NCBI RefSeq assembly: GCF_013388945.1
Contig: NZ_JACAEH010000004.1
Location: 124,001-188,000 of the forward strand
Length of the DNA: 64,000 bases
DNA from: Nitrososphaera sp.
GTDB lineage: Archaea; Thermoproteota; Nitrososphaeria; Nitrososphaerales; Nitrososphaeraceae
Reading direction: 5' to 3'
Shown here piece by piece: positions 8,901 to 16,052 of this stretch (positions within the stretch are counted from its first letter, which is position 1; each line of letters opens with the position of its first letter). A program made the position numbers and the translations under genes. The notes under the pieces were generated by a model. The model was not told the DNA's origin. It made no database searches and saw only the letters and a list, made by a program, of their open reading frames with translations.

Positions 8901-10942
8901 CTGGCGCCGCTGTCGGTGCTCCTTGAGAAAAATACCTCGTATTCCGCGGCTACCCCGGACTGCCAGGTTACGTAAACATTGGTGCCCAGAGCGGCCATGT
9001 GCGGGATGATGGAAAAATCTGAGTCGTTGCTGACGTTCACTGCCGAGCTGAACGTTTCCCCGTTGTCTGTGCTCTTTTTGAAGAGTATTTCGTGGTTTGT
9101 TGCAGACGTATAATCTTCCCACACAACATAGACGACGCTGCCGACTGCCACGACAAAGGGAATCGTGGAATCCGTGCTGTCGTTGCTGAGGTTTACCGGC
9201 GCACTGAACGACGTGCCGCTGTCGGTGCTCCTTGCATACATGATGTCAAAATCTCCCGCAGTGTCATCGTACCAGACCGCGTGGACGTAGGTGCCCGAAG
9301 CGGCGATGCTGGGGAGGAAGGAATCGCCTGCGTTATTGCTCAGGTTCAGCTTGCCCGTCATATCGTTGACAGAAATGTTCACCGTGTCTTGGCTCGAGCC
9401 GCTTGCGCTGCTGACAGTGAGCTGAAAGGTCAGTGTTGTAGCGCTGCTCACCTGCGGCGCGGTAAAGGTCGGGCTTGCCGTGCTGGCTCCTGAGAGGCTC
9501 ACCGATGGCCCTGCAGTCTGGGTCCATGAATACGTCAGGCTTTCGCCGACCGGCGCCGTGCTTGCTGCGCCATTGAGCGCTACTGTTACGCCCTCTATTG
9601 TGTTCTGGTCTGGCCCCGCGTTTGCCGACACGTCGGGGTCCCTTGCAAACATCACCTCGGCAGGCGAAGCGGCAGAATTCCATGCAATGTAAACCGTGTC
9701 AGTCGATGCAGCAGCGTGTAGATTAAAAGAATTGGCAGCATCATTGGTCAGGTTTACGGTGTCATCAAACGTCATGTTGTTGCCGTCGTGTGTTCCCTTC
9801 ATGTAGAGTATGTCGCAGACAGCGCCGACGCACTCTTCCCAGAACAGGTATACGGTGCTCCCGTACGCGGCCACCCTTGCAGTGGCAGCAACGCCTGTGG
9901 TGATGTCCCAGTTGGAGCTCCACGACGTGACAAAGCCGTTATTGCTGAGCGCGACCCTAGCGTCGCCGTTTCCAGAAGAGTCGTCCACCCAGGCTACGAA
10001 AGCGTTGTCCCCGGAAAGAAATATCGTCAGTTCGCTTGAATCCCCGGAATCAGATGAGAGGTTTGTGGGAAGATCAAACGTCGCGCCGCTGTCGTCGCTG
10101 AACGCGTGAAAGGTGTCAACATTACCGGGGCCATTGTCGAGCCACACTATGTGAACGTTGGTGCCGGTGGCCGCAACTTCAGGTCCCTCGCTGGTTCCAT
10201 TGCTTTCATCGAGATTCATCGTGGTACCATAGCTGGACCCCCTATCCGTGCTCATTCTAAAAAAAGTGAATGCGTCGATGCCGTCGTAGGACCTCCACGC
10301 GACATAAACGTTGAATCCTACAGCCGCTATTGAAGGCAGAGTGGACTCATCTGAATCGTTGCTGACGTTGACAGGAGTTCCAAAGGTTGCACCACTTCCT
10401 GTGCCAACTATGACAAAGATATCATGGTTGCCGCCGGTAGGGTCATCCCAAGCGACGTACACGTAGGTCCCCTCCGCAGCTATGCGCGGGTTGTCTGCCA
10501 AGACGGAACTTCCGCTCAGTTTGACCGGAGTGTTAAAATTTGTGCCGTTGTCCGTGCTACGAGTAAACCAGACCTCGCCGCTCTCACCTAGGTCTGAAAG
10601 CCAGATGACATATACGTTTGATCCGACGACTGCAACTTGTGGTTTTATGGACAGATTCGCGTCGTTGCTCAGGTTTACTGGCGAACTAAAGGACGCACCG
10701 CTGTTGATGCTTCTGGCAAAGAATACGTCGTGGTTTGCGTCTGCTTCTTCCCATACGGCGTAGACGTTGCCGCCGGAAAAAGCTAGCTGGTTGCCTTTAG
10801 TGGACGACAGCAACGAGTCGGTTGTGTTGTTGCTGAGGTTCTTGGGCGTCCCGAATCCCGCATAAGCCGGCTGGATGTGAGAAGCCAAGGGGAGGGCTGC
10901 GAGAAGCAGCACCGCTGCTAGCCATATCGCCCACCCCTTCAT
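5948..10942 (-). CDS. Giant secreted surface protein with BNR-like, PKD-like and SpaA-like domains
   Basis: The 1664-residue protein has a signal peptide (residues 1-28, MKGWAIWLAAVLLLAALPLA). About eight 43-44-residue BNR/sialidase-like repeats follow (to ~430), each with a VYVxW core and a STDxGxxF Asp-box-like turn. Then come a PKD/Ig-like domain (~434-525), seven more repeats (~530-880), a second PKD-like domain (~900-990) and a SpaA/Cna-B-like domain (~994-1095). A beta region, a Ser/Gly linker (~1385) and two C-terminal modules (~1390-1540 and ~1545-1664) complete it. The same C-terminal pair ends the proteins at 18226-19833 and 55170-59222. It has many N-glycosylation sequons (NLS, NVS). 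It is likely an envelope adhesin or S-layer-associated protein; enzymatic sialidase activity is not implied. Confidence 0.85.
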   Translation of the reverse strand: MKGWAIWLAAVLLLAALPLASHIQPAYAGFGTPKNLSNNTTDSLLSSTKGNQLAFSGGNVYAVWEEADANHDVFFARSINSGASFSSPVNLSNDANLSIKPQVAVVGSNVYVIWLSDLGESGEVWFTRSTDNGTNFNTPVKLSGSSVLADNPRIAAEGTYVYVAWDDPTGGNHDIFVIVGTGSGATFGTPVNVSNDSDESTLPSIAAVGFNVYVAWRSYDGIDAFTFFRMSTDRGSSYGTTMNLDESNGTSEGPEVAATGTNVHIVWLDNGPGNVDTFHAFSDDSGATFDLPTNLSSDSGDSSELTIFLSGDNAFVAWVDDSSGNGDARVALSNNGFVTSWSSNWDITTGVAATARVAAYGSTVYLFWEECVGAVCDILYMKGTHDGNNMTFDDTVNLTNDAANSFNLHAAASTDTVYIAWNSAASPAEVMFARDPDVSANAGPDQNTIEGVTVALNGAASTAPVGESLTYSWTQTAGPSVSLSGASTASPTFTAPQVSSATTLTFQLTVSSASGSSQDTVNISVNDMTGKLNLSNNAGDSFLPSIAASGTYVHAVWYDDTAGDFDIMYARSTDSGTSFSAPVNLSNDSTDSTIPFVVAVGSVVYVVWEDYTSATNHEILFKKSTDNGETFSSAVNVSNDSDFSIIPHMAALGTNVYVTWQSGVAAEYEVFFSRSTDSGASFSASANLSGNLGTSELPIVSASGTNVIVAWTDNTPGNFDIMYARSTDSGTSFSAPVNLSSNSGSSDWPWVSFTGSNVYLAWQDDTSGNDEIMFSKSTDSGATFGSAVNLSSNSGSSLDPFVTSAGSSVAVTWDDASSPAEILFRHSANSGSTFDVKLNLSKNTGDSTVPEVAISGNTVYAVWEDLSAGGHEIFFTKFTIPGAVADQLGFSDSTTAMKNRQPVANAGADQTVDEGNLVTLNGAASSDPDNDALAFSWTQTGGPAVALSSASAASPTFTAPTITSTVTLTFRLVVNDGKANSAPDTVNVTVNDRKGTLTIKKVLQSTTNLLEGARFTITPNPFTLTSSLVVQDGMPEDSNTTNGVILLNNVEFGTFAIEETQVPAGFARVVEEITASVHATQQSPVVIFENIPTGQVVEQTLEIPAPDLTSVEFNNFVLRGAAVNNTPVQTVNDLPQGLLVPPAEVTTLPTISFAAEAPANSSIQDLKSAYTIPTYGSPEQNLVTNKVYIIPPIVIGQQGSDNKFVMTPVLEKTLPGMTVLFDSLTPTATGSGQLKNVEMTFTSAGSVDNAAFSVGVTDTVPSGTPAPPTSILETPAMFLTVDFAGDFSGTNFSSPSAFQGSPKVRVLVDRNLNVDKLSDGCPDVSLFFFDEGLNQWTTVTKPTRVPSLDTGQYCGYELEPGHWSKFAIGGVKITANVLQSIIPGAGGGSTPGSSSSSAAPVSSGSNVNTSVSVGGKTIGLSFASIQATGNVRVSVSTPSQMPGIFSSVSGSTGKVVVAGSQGSTPYATVGTVYEIDTSGVTFSGPIEIVIPYDPSLLPPFAQESELRLLHYTGAGWEDVTVSVDTNAKVIRAKLTSLSPVVAAVIDDGTYPDSYFEAYPLKKMSIVSDKPLASKTAEGKIALSTTVKNAQRLSQDYAVIIQVLDRAGITQYVHVSTGTLERGAEQEVSETIDLRRGNYTVLVMVWSGVDSPWPLSDAFQKALKV
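8722..8788. repeat. 67-bp exact direct repeat, copy 1 (inside the giant surface gene)
   Basis: It is identical base for base to 9184-9250, at an offset of 462 bp (154 codons, in frame). It encodes the repeat core FDIMYARSTDSGTSFSAPVNLS. Other repeats of this protein differ at the DNA level, so this pair is recent or kept alike by gene conversion. Confidence 0.9.
9184..9250. repeat. 67-bp exact direct repeat, copy 2 (inside the giant surface gene)
   Basis: This is the second copy of the 8722-8788 sequence. Recombination between the two would remove or add exactly 154 codons without a frameshift. Confidence 0.9.
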
Positions 10943-11365
10943 GAGCTCATGAATCTAAAAGAATTATATAATAATACTAGTCGTTCGACGAATTTTCTAC
11001 CAGAAACAGGAAAAAGCTTATCCTTTGTTCCAGACTTGTCCTTATCAGATTAGCCTGCTCTCAGGACAGCAACCAGAGGCATTGTAGGTCAATGCAAAAC
11101 AAGCAACAGCGCTCCAAAGCTTGACTACTGTTTTCAATAGGCCAGACGTAAAGTATGCGCTGCGAAACGAAAGCCCCGGAACCTCGGGCCAGCATGACGA
11201 TGGCAAAGGAAAAAAGCTGACAGACGTACGACCGAGATAGCGGAAAAATGCAGATGGCAAAGTACTGGCAAAGGGTGGCGCAGGGCCTGCGGCTGCACAA
11301 TGGTGTGGTTTTGGGCCGGTTGCAACCGCGCCGCCTGCGAGGGTGGGACTTGAAGTCGTGCCGTT

Positions 11366-11386
11366 GATAACAGTGATTCTGTTAAC
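11366..11386 (+). repeat. Candidate left-end hairpin of the tnpB element
   Basis: TAACAG (11368-11373) and CTGTTA (11379-11384) form a 6-bp stem with a 5-nt loop, extended by a G-C pair past one mismatch. It lies about 80 nt upstream of tnpB. IS200/IS605-type ends carry such subterminal hairpins, but a short stem can also arise by chance. Confidence 0.3.
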
Positions 11387-11424
11387 TGCCAGCTCCTACC
11401 CCCTCCCCTAATGGTGCTACACTC

Positions 11425-11432
11425 TTTTAATA
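11425..11432 (+). promoter_or_regulatory. TATA box of tnpB
   Basis: TTTTAATA is centred 27 nt before the TTG at 11456. This supports that start codon and a leaderless transcript. Confidence 0.5.
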
Positions 11433-11455
11433 CAAAAGAATGAAATCGGTAATAG

Positions 11456-12673
11456 TTGGCCATAGTAACGGCTGTCAAATGCATCAATCAAGCTTGTTCG
11501 CTTAGTGAAGGAATGCTGGCGATGATGGAAACATTCAGACAGATGGTCAATGACTGCCTGAGAATTGGACTTGAGAATAATGCTTCAACTCTAAAGAGGC
11601 TGTCAAAACTCTGCTATCCTGCTCTTGCTAAGTATGACATCATATCCTACTACAAACTGAACGCTATCTCAAAGGCAGCCGGCATCCTTTCAAACAGAAA
11701 GCAGTCCATCAAACGAGGTTATCCTACTAGGACTCCATACATGAAGCGCGCATTGTTGATCTCAAGCTATGGCTTTAAAGTTGAAAATGGCGTCCTGCAG
11801 GTTCCGCTTGGTGACAGGCGGTATTTTGACATTCTCCTTAACTCCTACGTCAAGTGCATCCTGTCTGACGCTGCGGTAATAGTGCGTTCTTTCACTCTTG
11901 CAGCCAACAACACTGTAAGCATCGCTTATTCAAAGGAGGTAACAGAGATTGGATGTAACACGACAGCCGGGGTGGACAGGAATCTTGCGAATGTTGCTTA
12001 CGGTAATCATGATAGAGTCGTCATGTTTGATGTCTCGCAAGCAGTCAGGGTGGCAGAAAATACGTGTTCTATCACACGGTCTTTTAGACGCAATGATGTG
12101 CGAATTCGTAAGATGGTAACCGACAAGTACGGACGACGCAGGCGCAACAGGGTAAGTCAACTGTTGCACAAAGTCAGTAAAGCAATAGTACAAGATGCAA
12201 AGGAGCGCAAGGCTGCAATAGTATTCGAGGACATCACTTTCATTCGCAAGCTATACCAGAAAGGCAACTACCAAGGACGCGAATATCGGGGTCGGATGAA
12301 TTCGTGGTCCTTCTTTGAATTGAAAAGGCAAGTCGAATACAAGGCAGCATGGGAAGGCGTGAAAGTAATAACGTTGACGAAAAGCAAGACGAGAGGAACA
12401 TCGCAGCTCTGTCCTCGATGCGGAAAGAGAGTCCAAGAGGCAGAACGTGACAACCCGTTCTACAGGCGGCAGCTCTGGTGTCAAGACTGTCGAAAGTGGA
12501 TGGATCGTGACGTAGTTGCTGCGATGAACATAGCTAGGAGGGGCGCTGATGTGTTCCAGCGTCCAGAAGGGCTTGCAGGTGAAGCAATGGTACAGGAACT
12601 CGGGAGTGTGACGCCGGTAATCCTGAAAGTCGATGCAAGCAAGTTGACTTTAAGCCGTGAGCCGATAAGTTAA
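11456..12673 (+). CDS. tnpB: TnpB family RNA-guided endonuclease
   Basis: The 405-residue protein has the TnpB layout: a helical N-terminal lobe, then a split RuvC domain with a zinc finger. Catalytic residues are present: Asp174 in GVDRNLANV, Glu258 in IVFEDI, and Asp352 in MDRDVVAAMNI. The zinc finger is C319/C322 (CPRCG) with C342/C345 (CQDC). TnpB proteins cut DNA next to a short target-adjacent motif, guided by an RNA made from the element's right end. No frameshift or stop is seen, so it may be active. It starts at TTG with a TATA box 27 nt upstream. With no tnpA nearby it cannot transpose alone; it might be mobilised in trans or be kept for another role. Confidence 0.85.
   Translation: MAIVTAVKCINQACSLSEGMLAMMETFRQMVNDCLRIGLENNASTLKRLSKLCYPALAKYDIISYYKLNAISKAAGILSNRKQSIKRGYPTRTPYMKRALLISSYGFKVENGVLQVPLGDRRYFDILLNSYVKCILSDAAVIVRSFTLAANNTVSIAYSKEVTEIGCNTTAGVDRNLANVAYGNHDRVVMFDVSQAVRVAENTCSITRSFRRNDVRIRKMVTDKYGRRRRNRVSQLLHKVSKAIVQDAKERKAAIVFEDITFIRKLYQKGNYQGREYRGRMNSWSFFELKRQVEYKAAWEGVKVITLTKSKTRGTSQLCPRCGKRVQEAERDNPFYRRQLWCQDCRKWMDRDVVAAMNIARRGADVFQRPEGLAGEAMVQELGSVTPVILKVDASKLTLSREPIS
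12626..12651 (+). ncRNA. Candidate guide-RNA (omega/re-RNA) hairpin at the tnpB 3' end
   Basis: AAAGTCGA (12626-12633) pairs with TTGACTTT (12644-12651) over 8 bp including one G-U, around a 10-nt loop. It lies inside the last codons of tnpB, where the scaffold of TnpB guide RNAs is normally encoded. The guide would then be the sequence just past the element's right end, near 12676. No transcript evidence is available. Confidence 0.35.
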
Positions 12674-12696
12674 CAGAACCGGCGGGCCTTGCGCGT

Positions 12697-13131
12697 CTAT
12701 TTTACGACAAGGACCGGGATCCTGGCATTTTGCACAACCGACTGCGACACGCTTCCAAGCAAGAGCCTCCCTATCCTGCCCATCCCGCGGCTTCCAATCA
12801 CAATGATGTCCGCGCTGTTTTCCTTGGCTGCTGCAAGTATCTTTTCCCGCGCGTCGCCCGTCTCCAAGAGCGTCTCTATTTTAAAGCCGTGCTTTGTGCC
12901 AGCCTCCCATGCAAGGTCTGCAAGGATCCTGCTCCCCATGCTCAGGTAGGCCTTTTCCAGCCTTTCAAGCGTGGTGGGCGCAACCCCCTCTGCCACCGGG
13001 GGCGGCGGGACGACATGAACGGCAATAAGCCGGGCGCCTGTAGACTTGGCAAGCCATATCGCCGTCTTGAGCGCCCTTTTTGCGTTCTCTGACTGGTCGA
13101 CTGCGACAAGGATGGTGTAGGGCCTCTTCAA
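12697..13131 (-). CDS. Universal stress protein (UspA family)
   Basis: From the TTG start the product is 144 residues: YTILVAVDQSENAKRAL at the N-terminus, RLIAVHVVPPPP, and the ATP-binding motif GSRGMGRIGRLLLGSVS (G-x2-G-x9-G-S). The last strand is IPVLVVK. UspA domains bind ATP and dimerise; they act in stress tolerance in the cytoplasm. The open frame reaches an ATG at 13206. That would add 25 residues absent from the family and would place the AT-rich promoter inside the coding region, so I prefer TTG 13131. The gene is divergent from the cis-prenyltransferase gene. Confidence 0.85.
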   Translation of the reverse strand: MKRPYTILVAVDQSENAKRALKTAIWLAKSTGARLIAVHVVPPPPVAEGVAPTTLERLEKAYLSMGSRILADLAWEAGTKHGFKIETLLETGDAREKILAAAKENSADIIVIGSRGMGRIGRLLLGSVSQSVVQNARIPVLVVK

Positions 13132-13182
13132 CGGCCTTTCTTGCCAGACTCTGGCTATATTGTTGTCGCTGAGAGGGTCAGG

Positions 13183-13199
13183 TAATATCTTAAATAAAT
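13183..13199. promoter_or_regulatory. Shared AT-rich promoter between usp and the prenyltransferase gene
   Basis: TAATATCTTAAATAAAT is the only TATA-like stretch between the divergent genes. TTAAATA (13190-13196) is about 25 nt before the TTG at 13218. Read on the other strand, the same stretch offers TTTATTTAAG for usp. Confidence 0.45.
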
Positions 13200-13217
13200 G
13201 TCGCATTCCATGAATTA

Positions 13218-14045
13218 TTGAGGATGGGGCTCAGCGAGGACTTTGACAGGGGAGGCAGGGCCGTGATGGACGGCCTGCTCCATGCGAGCCGGATCTACTC
13301 GTACTACGAGCGCCGGCTGGAATCGGAGATATTGAAGTATCCGCTGCCAAACCACGTCGCAATCATACTTGACGGCAACAGGCGCTGGGCGCGCTACCAT
13401 TTCCTTGACAGCGAGCGGGGCCACCAGTACGGCGCCGACAGGGCAGAGGACCTGCTGAACTGGATACACGACCTTGGAGTCAGGATAACGACGCTCTACA
13501 TTCTTTCAACGGAGAACCTTGACCGGCAGGACGACGAGCTGCGCAACATCTACAGGCTTCTCGAGATAAAGCTGAACAAGCTGTACAGCGACGAGCGCGT
13601 GCACAGGCGACAGATGAGGATAAAGGCTATAGGCGACAGGCACAAGCTCCCGCACAGCATACAGGAGATCCTGACAAAACTCGAAGAGTCGACGGCAGAG
13701 TACAACAAGATGTTCTTGAACATCGCAATAGCGTACGGCGGCCAGAGGGAGCTCGTGGACGCGGTGAAAAAGATAGCAGGCATGGCAAAGAGGGGCGAGA
13801 TCCAGGTTGACGACATCGACGAAAAGACCATCGAGGCTTCTCTGTACACGTCGCACCTGCCGCAGTCGTCGCCCGACCTGATACTGAGGACCTCCGGCGA
13901 GAAGCGCCTGAGCGGGTTTCTCATCTGGCAGAGCGCATACTCTGAGCTTATGTTCATGGACGTGTTCTGGCCCGAGTTCCGCAAGATAGACCTGATGCGC
14001 GCAATAAGGACGTACCAGCGCAGGGTGCGAAGGTACGGCAAGTAA
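13218..14045 (+). CDS. uppS: Polyprenyl (cis-) diphosphate synthase
   Basis: The 275-residue cis-prenyltransferase has the family motifs in order: HVAIILDGNRRWAR (with the catalytic Asp), the LSTENLDRQDDE substrate loop, AIAYGGQRELVDAV, and the C-terminal PDLILRTSGEKRLSGFLIWQSAYSEL. It condenses isopentenyl diphosphate in cis onto an allylic starter to make the long polyprenyl (dolichyl-type) diphosphate that carries glycans across the archaeal membrane. That ties it functionally to the glycan island further right. The start is TTG 13218 or ATG 13224. An N-terminal extension of about 45 residues precedes the core, as is common in archaeal members. Confidence 0.93.
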   Translation: MRMGLSEDFDRGGRAVMDGLLHASRIYSYYERRLESEILKYPLPNHVAIILDGNRRWARYHFLDSERGHQYGADRAEDLLNWIHDLGVRITTLYILSTENLDRQDDELRNIYRLLEIKLNKLYSDERVHRRQMRIKAIGDRHKLPHSIQEILTKLEESTAEYNKMFLNIAIAYGGQRELVDAVKKIAGMAKRGEIQVDDIDEKTIEASLYTSHLPQSSPDLILRTSGEKRLSGFLIWQSAYSELMFMDVFWPEFRKIDLMRAIRTYQRRVRRYGK

Positions 14046-14076
14046 GACACAAGTACTCGTTTTTGCAATCTTTTTC

Positions 14077-14205
14077 GTGCCAGAAGAAAAAATATCGTGC
14101 CCCTACTGCCAGTCCGAGTTTGAGTCCAAGGAGGACCTGTCAAAGCACATAGACAGGATCCACGGAGGCTCGGGCCTGCTTGAAGGCGACAAGCGCAGGT
14201 GGTAG
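14077..14205 (+). CDS. Tiny C2H2 zinc-finger protein, 42 aa
   Basis: A GTG-started frame of 43 codons encodes CPYCQSEFESKEDLSKHIDRIH, i.e. C-x2-C-x12-H-x4-H, flanked by short charged ends. This is a classical C2H2 finger spacing, rare in bacteria but common in tiny archaeal proteins. It follows the prenyltransferase gene by 31 nt and may be co-transcribed. Such a small finger probably binds nucleic acid or a protein; the target is unknown. Confidence 0.75.
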   Translation: MPEEKISCPYCQSEFESKEDLSKHIDRIHGGSGLLEGDKRRW

Positions 14206-14209
14206 CCTG

Positions 14210-15148
14210 TCAGCCTACGGTCTTGCCTGCAAGGTCGACGTCTATCTCCCAGTACTTTGGATGGGCCGGAAGCGGCAGGCCCTTTGCCACGTCGACAAAG
14301 TCGTACGACGCCGTGACAAGCCTCGGGGCCACGGTATCTTCAAACGTGTCTACCTCGCCTCCAGAGACTGTGGTGACAGATACCATCACCTGCTCCTGCT
14401 CCTTCCATGCAGGCGCCGGCCCGGAGAACTGGGTGTAGTTGCCCGAGAGCCATCCGCTGGCAGCATTGGGCCAGAACAAAAAGGCGGCATCTGGCACATC
14501 TGTTCCTATGGATAGCCCCGTCTGGTACTCCTTGTCCGACGCGTCTTTTATCGCAAAGAACACCCGGGTGTCCTTCTGCGGGTTGGAGACCTTTAGCTCA
14601 AGCGGGTAGCCTTTGCCGGCCTGCTCGAGGCAGTTTTCAAAAGATTCAAGTTCCGTGGAATCTGGCTGGCTGATGGGCACTTTTTGGATGAGGTTTTTGG
14701 CAGTTATGGAATTCTCCTCAAGGCCCAGTATGTAGACTGTGGTTTCAAAGCCTGGGCCGGTTGGCACAGTGGACAGGTTGACGTTCCTTGAATCAAGCGT
14801 CGCCTGAGAATTTGCCGGCAGCGAGTCAGGGTTTGGGACCAGCCTGCCGCCGGTGTCGTTGACCCGAAAGTTTGCGACGACTATGCCCTGCGGCTCGCAG
14901 TTTTCGTCAAGGCCCTTTCTCACCACAAACGCCGCCGCGTTGTCAAGGGCTGGGCCCTTGTTTTCCACCTTTGCAAGGAACCTGCTGCTAGTGTCTTCCA
15001 GCACGTAAACCGTGAAATCGCCTGAAGAGTAGGATTTTGCCCCGATGGTTTGAAAAGAGTTTGCGTAGAAGGCCAGAATTATGCCTATCGCCGCTATTGC
15101 AGCGCCGCCAATTATGGCAAAATGTACAGTTTTCAACGCTGCACCCAT
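14210..15148 (-). CDS. Membrane-anchored extracytoplasmic protein, 312 aa
   Basis: One N-terminal transmembrane helix (about residues 8-30, HFAIIGGAAIAAIGIILAFYA) is followed by a soluble outer domain of mainly beta strands. It contains NVSL/NYT-type sequons and a Cys pair (ENCEPQG, ENCLEQAG) that could form a disulphide. No family was recognised. Its stop is 4 nt from that of the tiny zinc-finger gene (convergent), and it lies just downstream of nadE on the same strand (15-nt gap). The two may form an operon, although their functions look unrelated. Confidence 0.7.
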   Translation of the reverse strand: MGAALKTVHFAIIGGAAIAAIGIILAFYANSFQTIGAKSYSSGDFTVYVLEDTSSRFLAKVENKGPALDNAAAFVVRKGLDENCEPQGIVVANFRVNDTGGRLVPNPDSLPANSQATLDSRNVNLSTVPTGPGFETTVYILGLEENSITAKNLIQKVPISQPDSTELESFENCLEQAGKGYPLELKVSNPQKDTRVFFAIKDASDKEYQTGLSIGTDVPDAAFLFWPNAASGWLSGNYTQFSGPAPAWKEQEQVMVSVTTVSGGEVDTFEDTVAPRLVTASYDFVDVAKGLPLPAHPKYWEIDVDLAGKTVG

Positions 15149-15163
15149 AGGTTGCGCTTGTTA

Positions 15164-15955
15164 TTAATCGATGCGAGCGACGGGCGGCATAATCCTCTTG
15201 TGGGCGCTTGCCTTGATCATTGCTTCTACTTTTCGTACACTAGCTGGAGAGACGGCTAGCGCCTTTGCAGCCCGGGCGGGTTTCATCTTTTTGTCCACCA
15301 GACAGTAAAGGATCGGATCGATGGTGTCATAGCTCAATCCAAGCTCGTCTTCTGCAAGCTGGCCGGGCCACAGGCGGGGGCTGCTCTTTTTGTTGACTAT
15401 TTGCGCGGGGACGCCGAGGTGCCTTGCCAGCTCCCTGACCTGCGTCTTGTACAGCCCTGCAAGCGGCATGAGGTCAGAGCCGCCGTCGCCGTACTTGGTA
15501 AAGTATCCTATCATCAGTTCTGACCTGTCGCTCGTTCCTACCACAAGCGAATTGCGAGAAGCCGCAAAGTAGTACAGGATACCCATCCGCATGCGGGCGA
15601 CAAGGTTGCCCCTTGTCTTGTTGTCTGCCTCTGGCAGCAGCTTGGCATAATTCTCTATCAGAGGATCAATCGCGATTACTTTGCATTCGACCCCAAGACT
15701 CGACGCGTGGTTGACGGCGTCTGACACGTCGTCTTGTGGTGTGGAACTTGAAGGAAGGACCAGGCCGAGGACCTTCTTTGGCCCTGCAGCTTTTGCGCAC
15801 AGCTGTAAAGCAACGGCAGAGTCGAGGCCTCCGCTCAACCCTATTACCAGCCCCCGGGCGCCACTTGATTTCAAATAGCCGGAAATGAACCGCTGTATCT
15901 TGCTAGAGACCCTGGCAAAATCCTTTATCGCAAGGCCCGCCTGCGCCTGCTTCAC
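15164..15955 (-). CDS. nadE: NH3-dependent NAD(+) synthetase
   Basis: The 263-residue protein has the ATP-pyrophosphatase P-loop LSGGLDSAVAL, the LPSSSTPQDDVSDA loop, GTSDRSELMIGYFTKYGDGG and DLMPLAGLYKTQVRELA. All are diagnostic of NadE. It converts deamido-NAD plus ammonia and ATP to NAD. There is no glutaminase (nitrilase) domain, so it uses free ammonia, as fits a short archaeal NadE in an ammonia-rich physiology. The GTG start lies about 26 nt after a TATA-like AATAAATAC, suggesting a leaderless mRNA. The C-terminal ~50 residues include a helix-turn-helix-like ALAVSPASVRKVEAMI segment, which is usual for the family. Confidence 0.93.
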   Translation of the reverse strand: MKQAQAGLAIKDFARVSSKIQRFISGYLKSSGARGLVIGLSGGLDSAVALQLCAKAAGPKKVLGLVLPSSSTPQDDVSDAVNHASSLGVECKVIAIDPLIENYAKLLPEADNKTRGNLVARMRMGILYYFAASRNSLVVGTSDRSELMIGYFTKYGDGGSDLMPLAGLYKTQVRELARHLGVPAQIVNKKSSPRLWPGQLAEDELGLSYDTIDPILYCLVDKKMKPARAAKALAVSPASVRKVEAMIKASAHKRIMPPVARID

Positions 15956-16052
15956 AAGAGCAACTCGCTGCAGGCGTATTTATTGCTACTCGAGGTAGAG
16001 AGCATCTTCAGAATGCCTAAATACGATGATACGGGCGGTATGACCGTTACGC

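Larger units (their letters stand above)
10943..11455. other. Intergenic region of 513 bp between the giant surface gene and TnpB
   Basis: The first ~40 bp hold the AT-rich promoter of the giant gene; on the minus strand the element is TTATATAAT-like, near 10960-10970. The last ~100 bp hold the putative left end and TATA box of the tnpB element. The middle (about 11085-11400) has a coding-like plus-strand frame broken by a stop at about 11227-11229. It has no recognisable domain, start codon or partner, so I do not call a gene. Confidence 0.5.
11364..12676 (+). mobile_element. Orphan IS605/IS1341-like tnpB element (ends approximate)
   Basis: The unit consists of tnpB without any neighbouring tnpA. 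The left boundary is guessed from a hairpin and the right from the end of the tnpB frame. CTGTTAAC (11379-11386) and GTTAACAG (12669-12676) are inverted copies at the two sides, though both are short. Only 23 bp separate the tnpB stop codon from the stop of the next gene, so the right end must overlap the tnpB 3' end, as is usual for these elements. Confidence 0.4.

Noticed and set aside
8400-10900. Regular repeats as a CRISPR array
   Set aside because: The repeats are coding (about 130 bp period, diverged) and encode a beta-propeller-like protein; there are no short identical repeats with unique spacers.
11085-11400. Plus-strand coding-like frame (segments KYALRNESPG and NADGKVLAKGGAGP) broken by a stop
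   Set aside because: No start codon, no domain, and low-complexity Ala/Pro composition; a decayed gene cannot be shown without a homologue.
11134-11487. 117-codon minus-strand frame upstream of tnpB
   Set aside because: It overlaps the tnpB start and promoter and has a Leu/His/Arg-rich composition typical of non-coding frames.
12697-13206. Longer start of the universal stress protein at 13206
   Set aside because: It would place the only TATA-like element inside the coding region and add residues not usual in the family.
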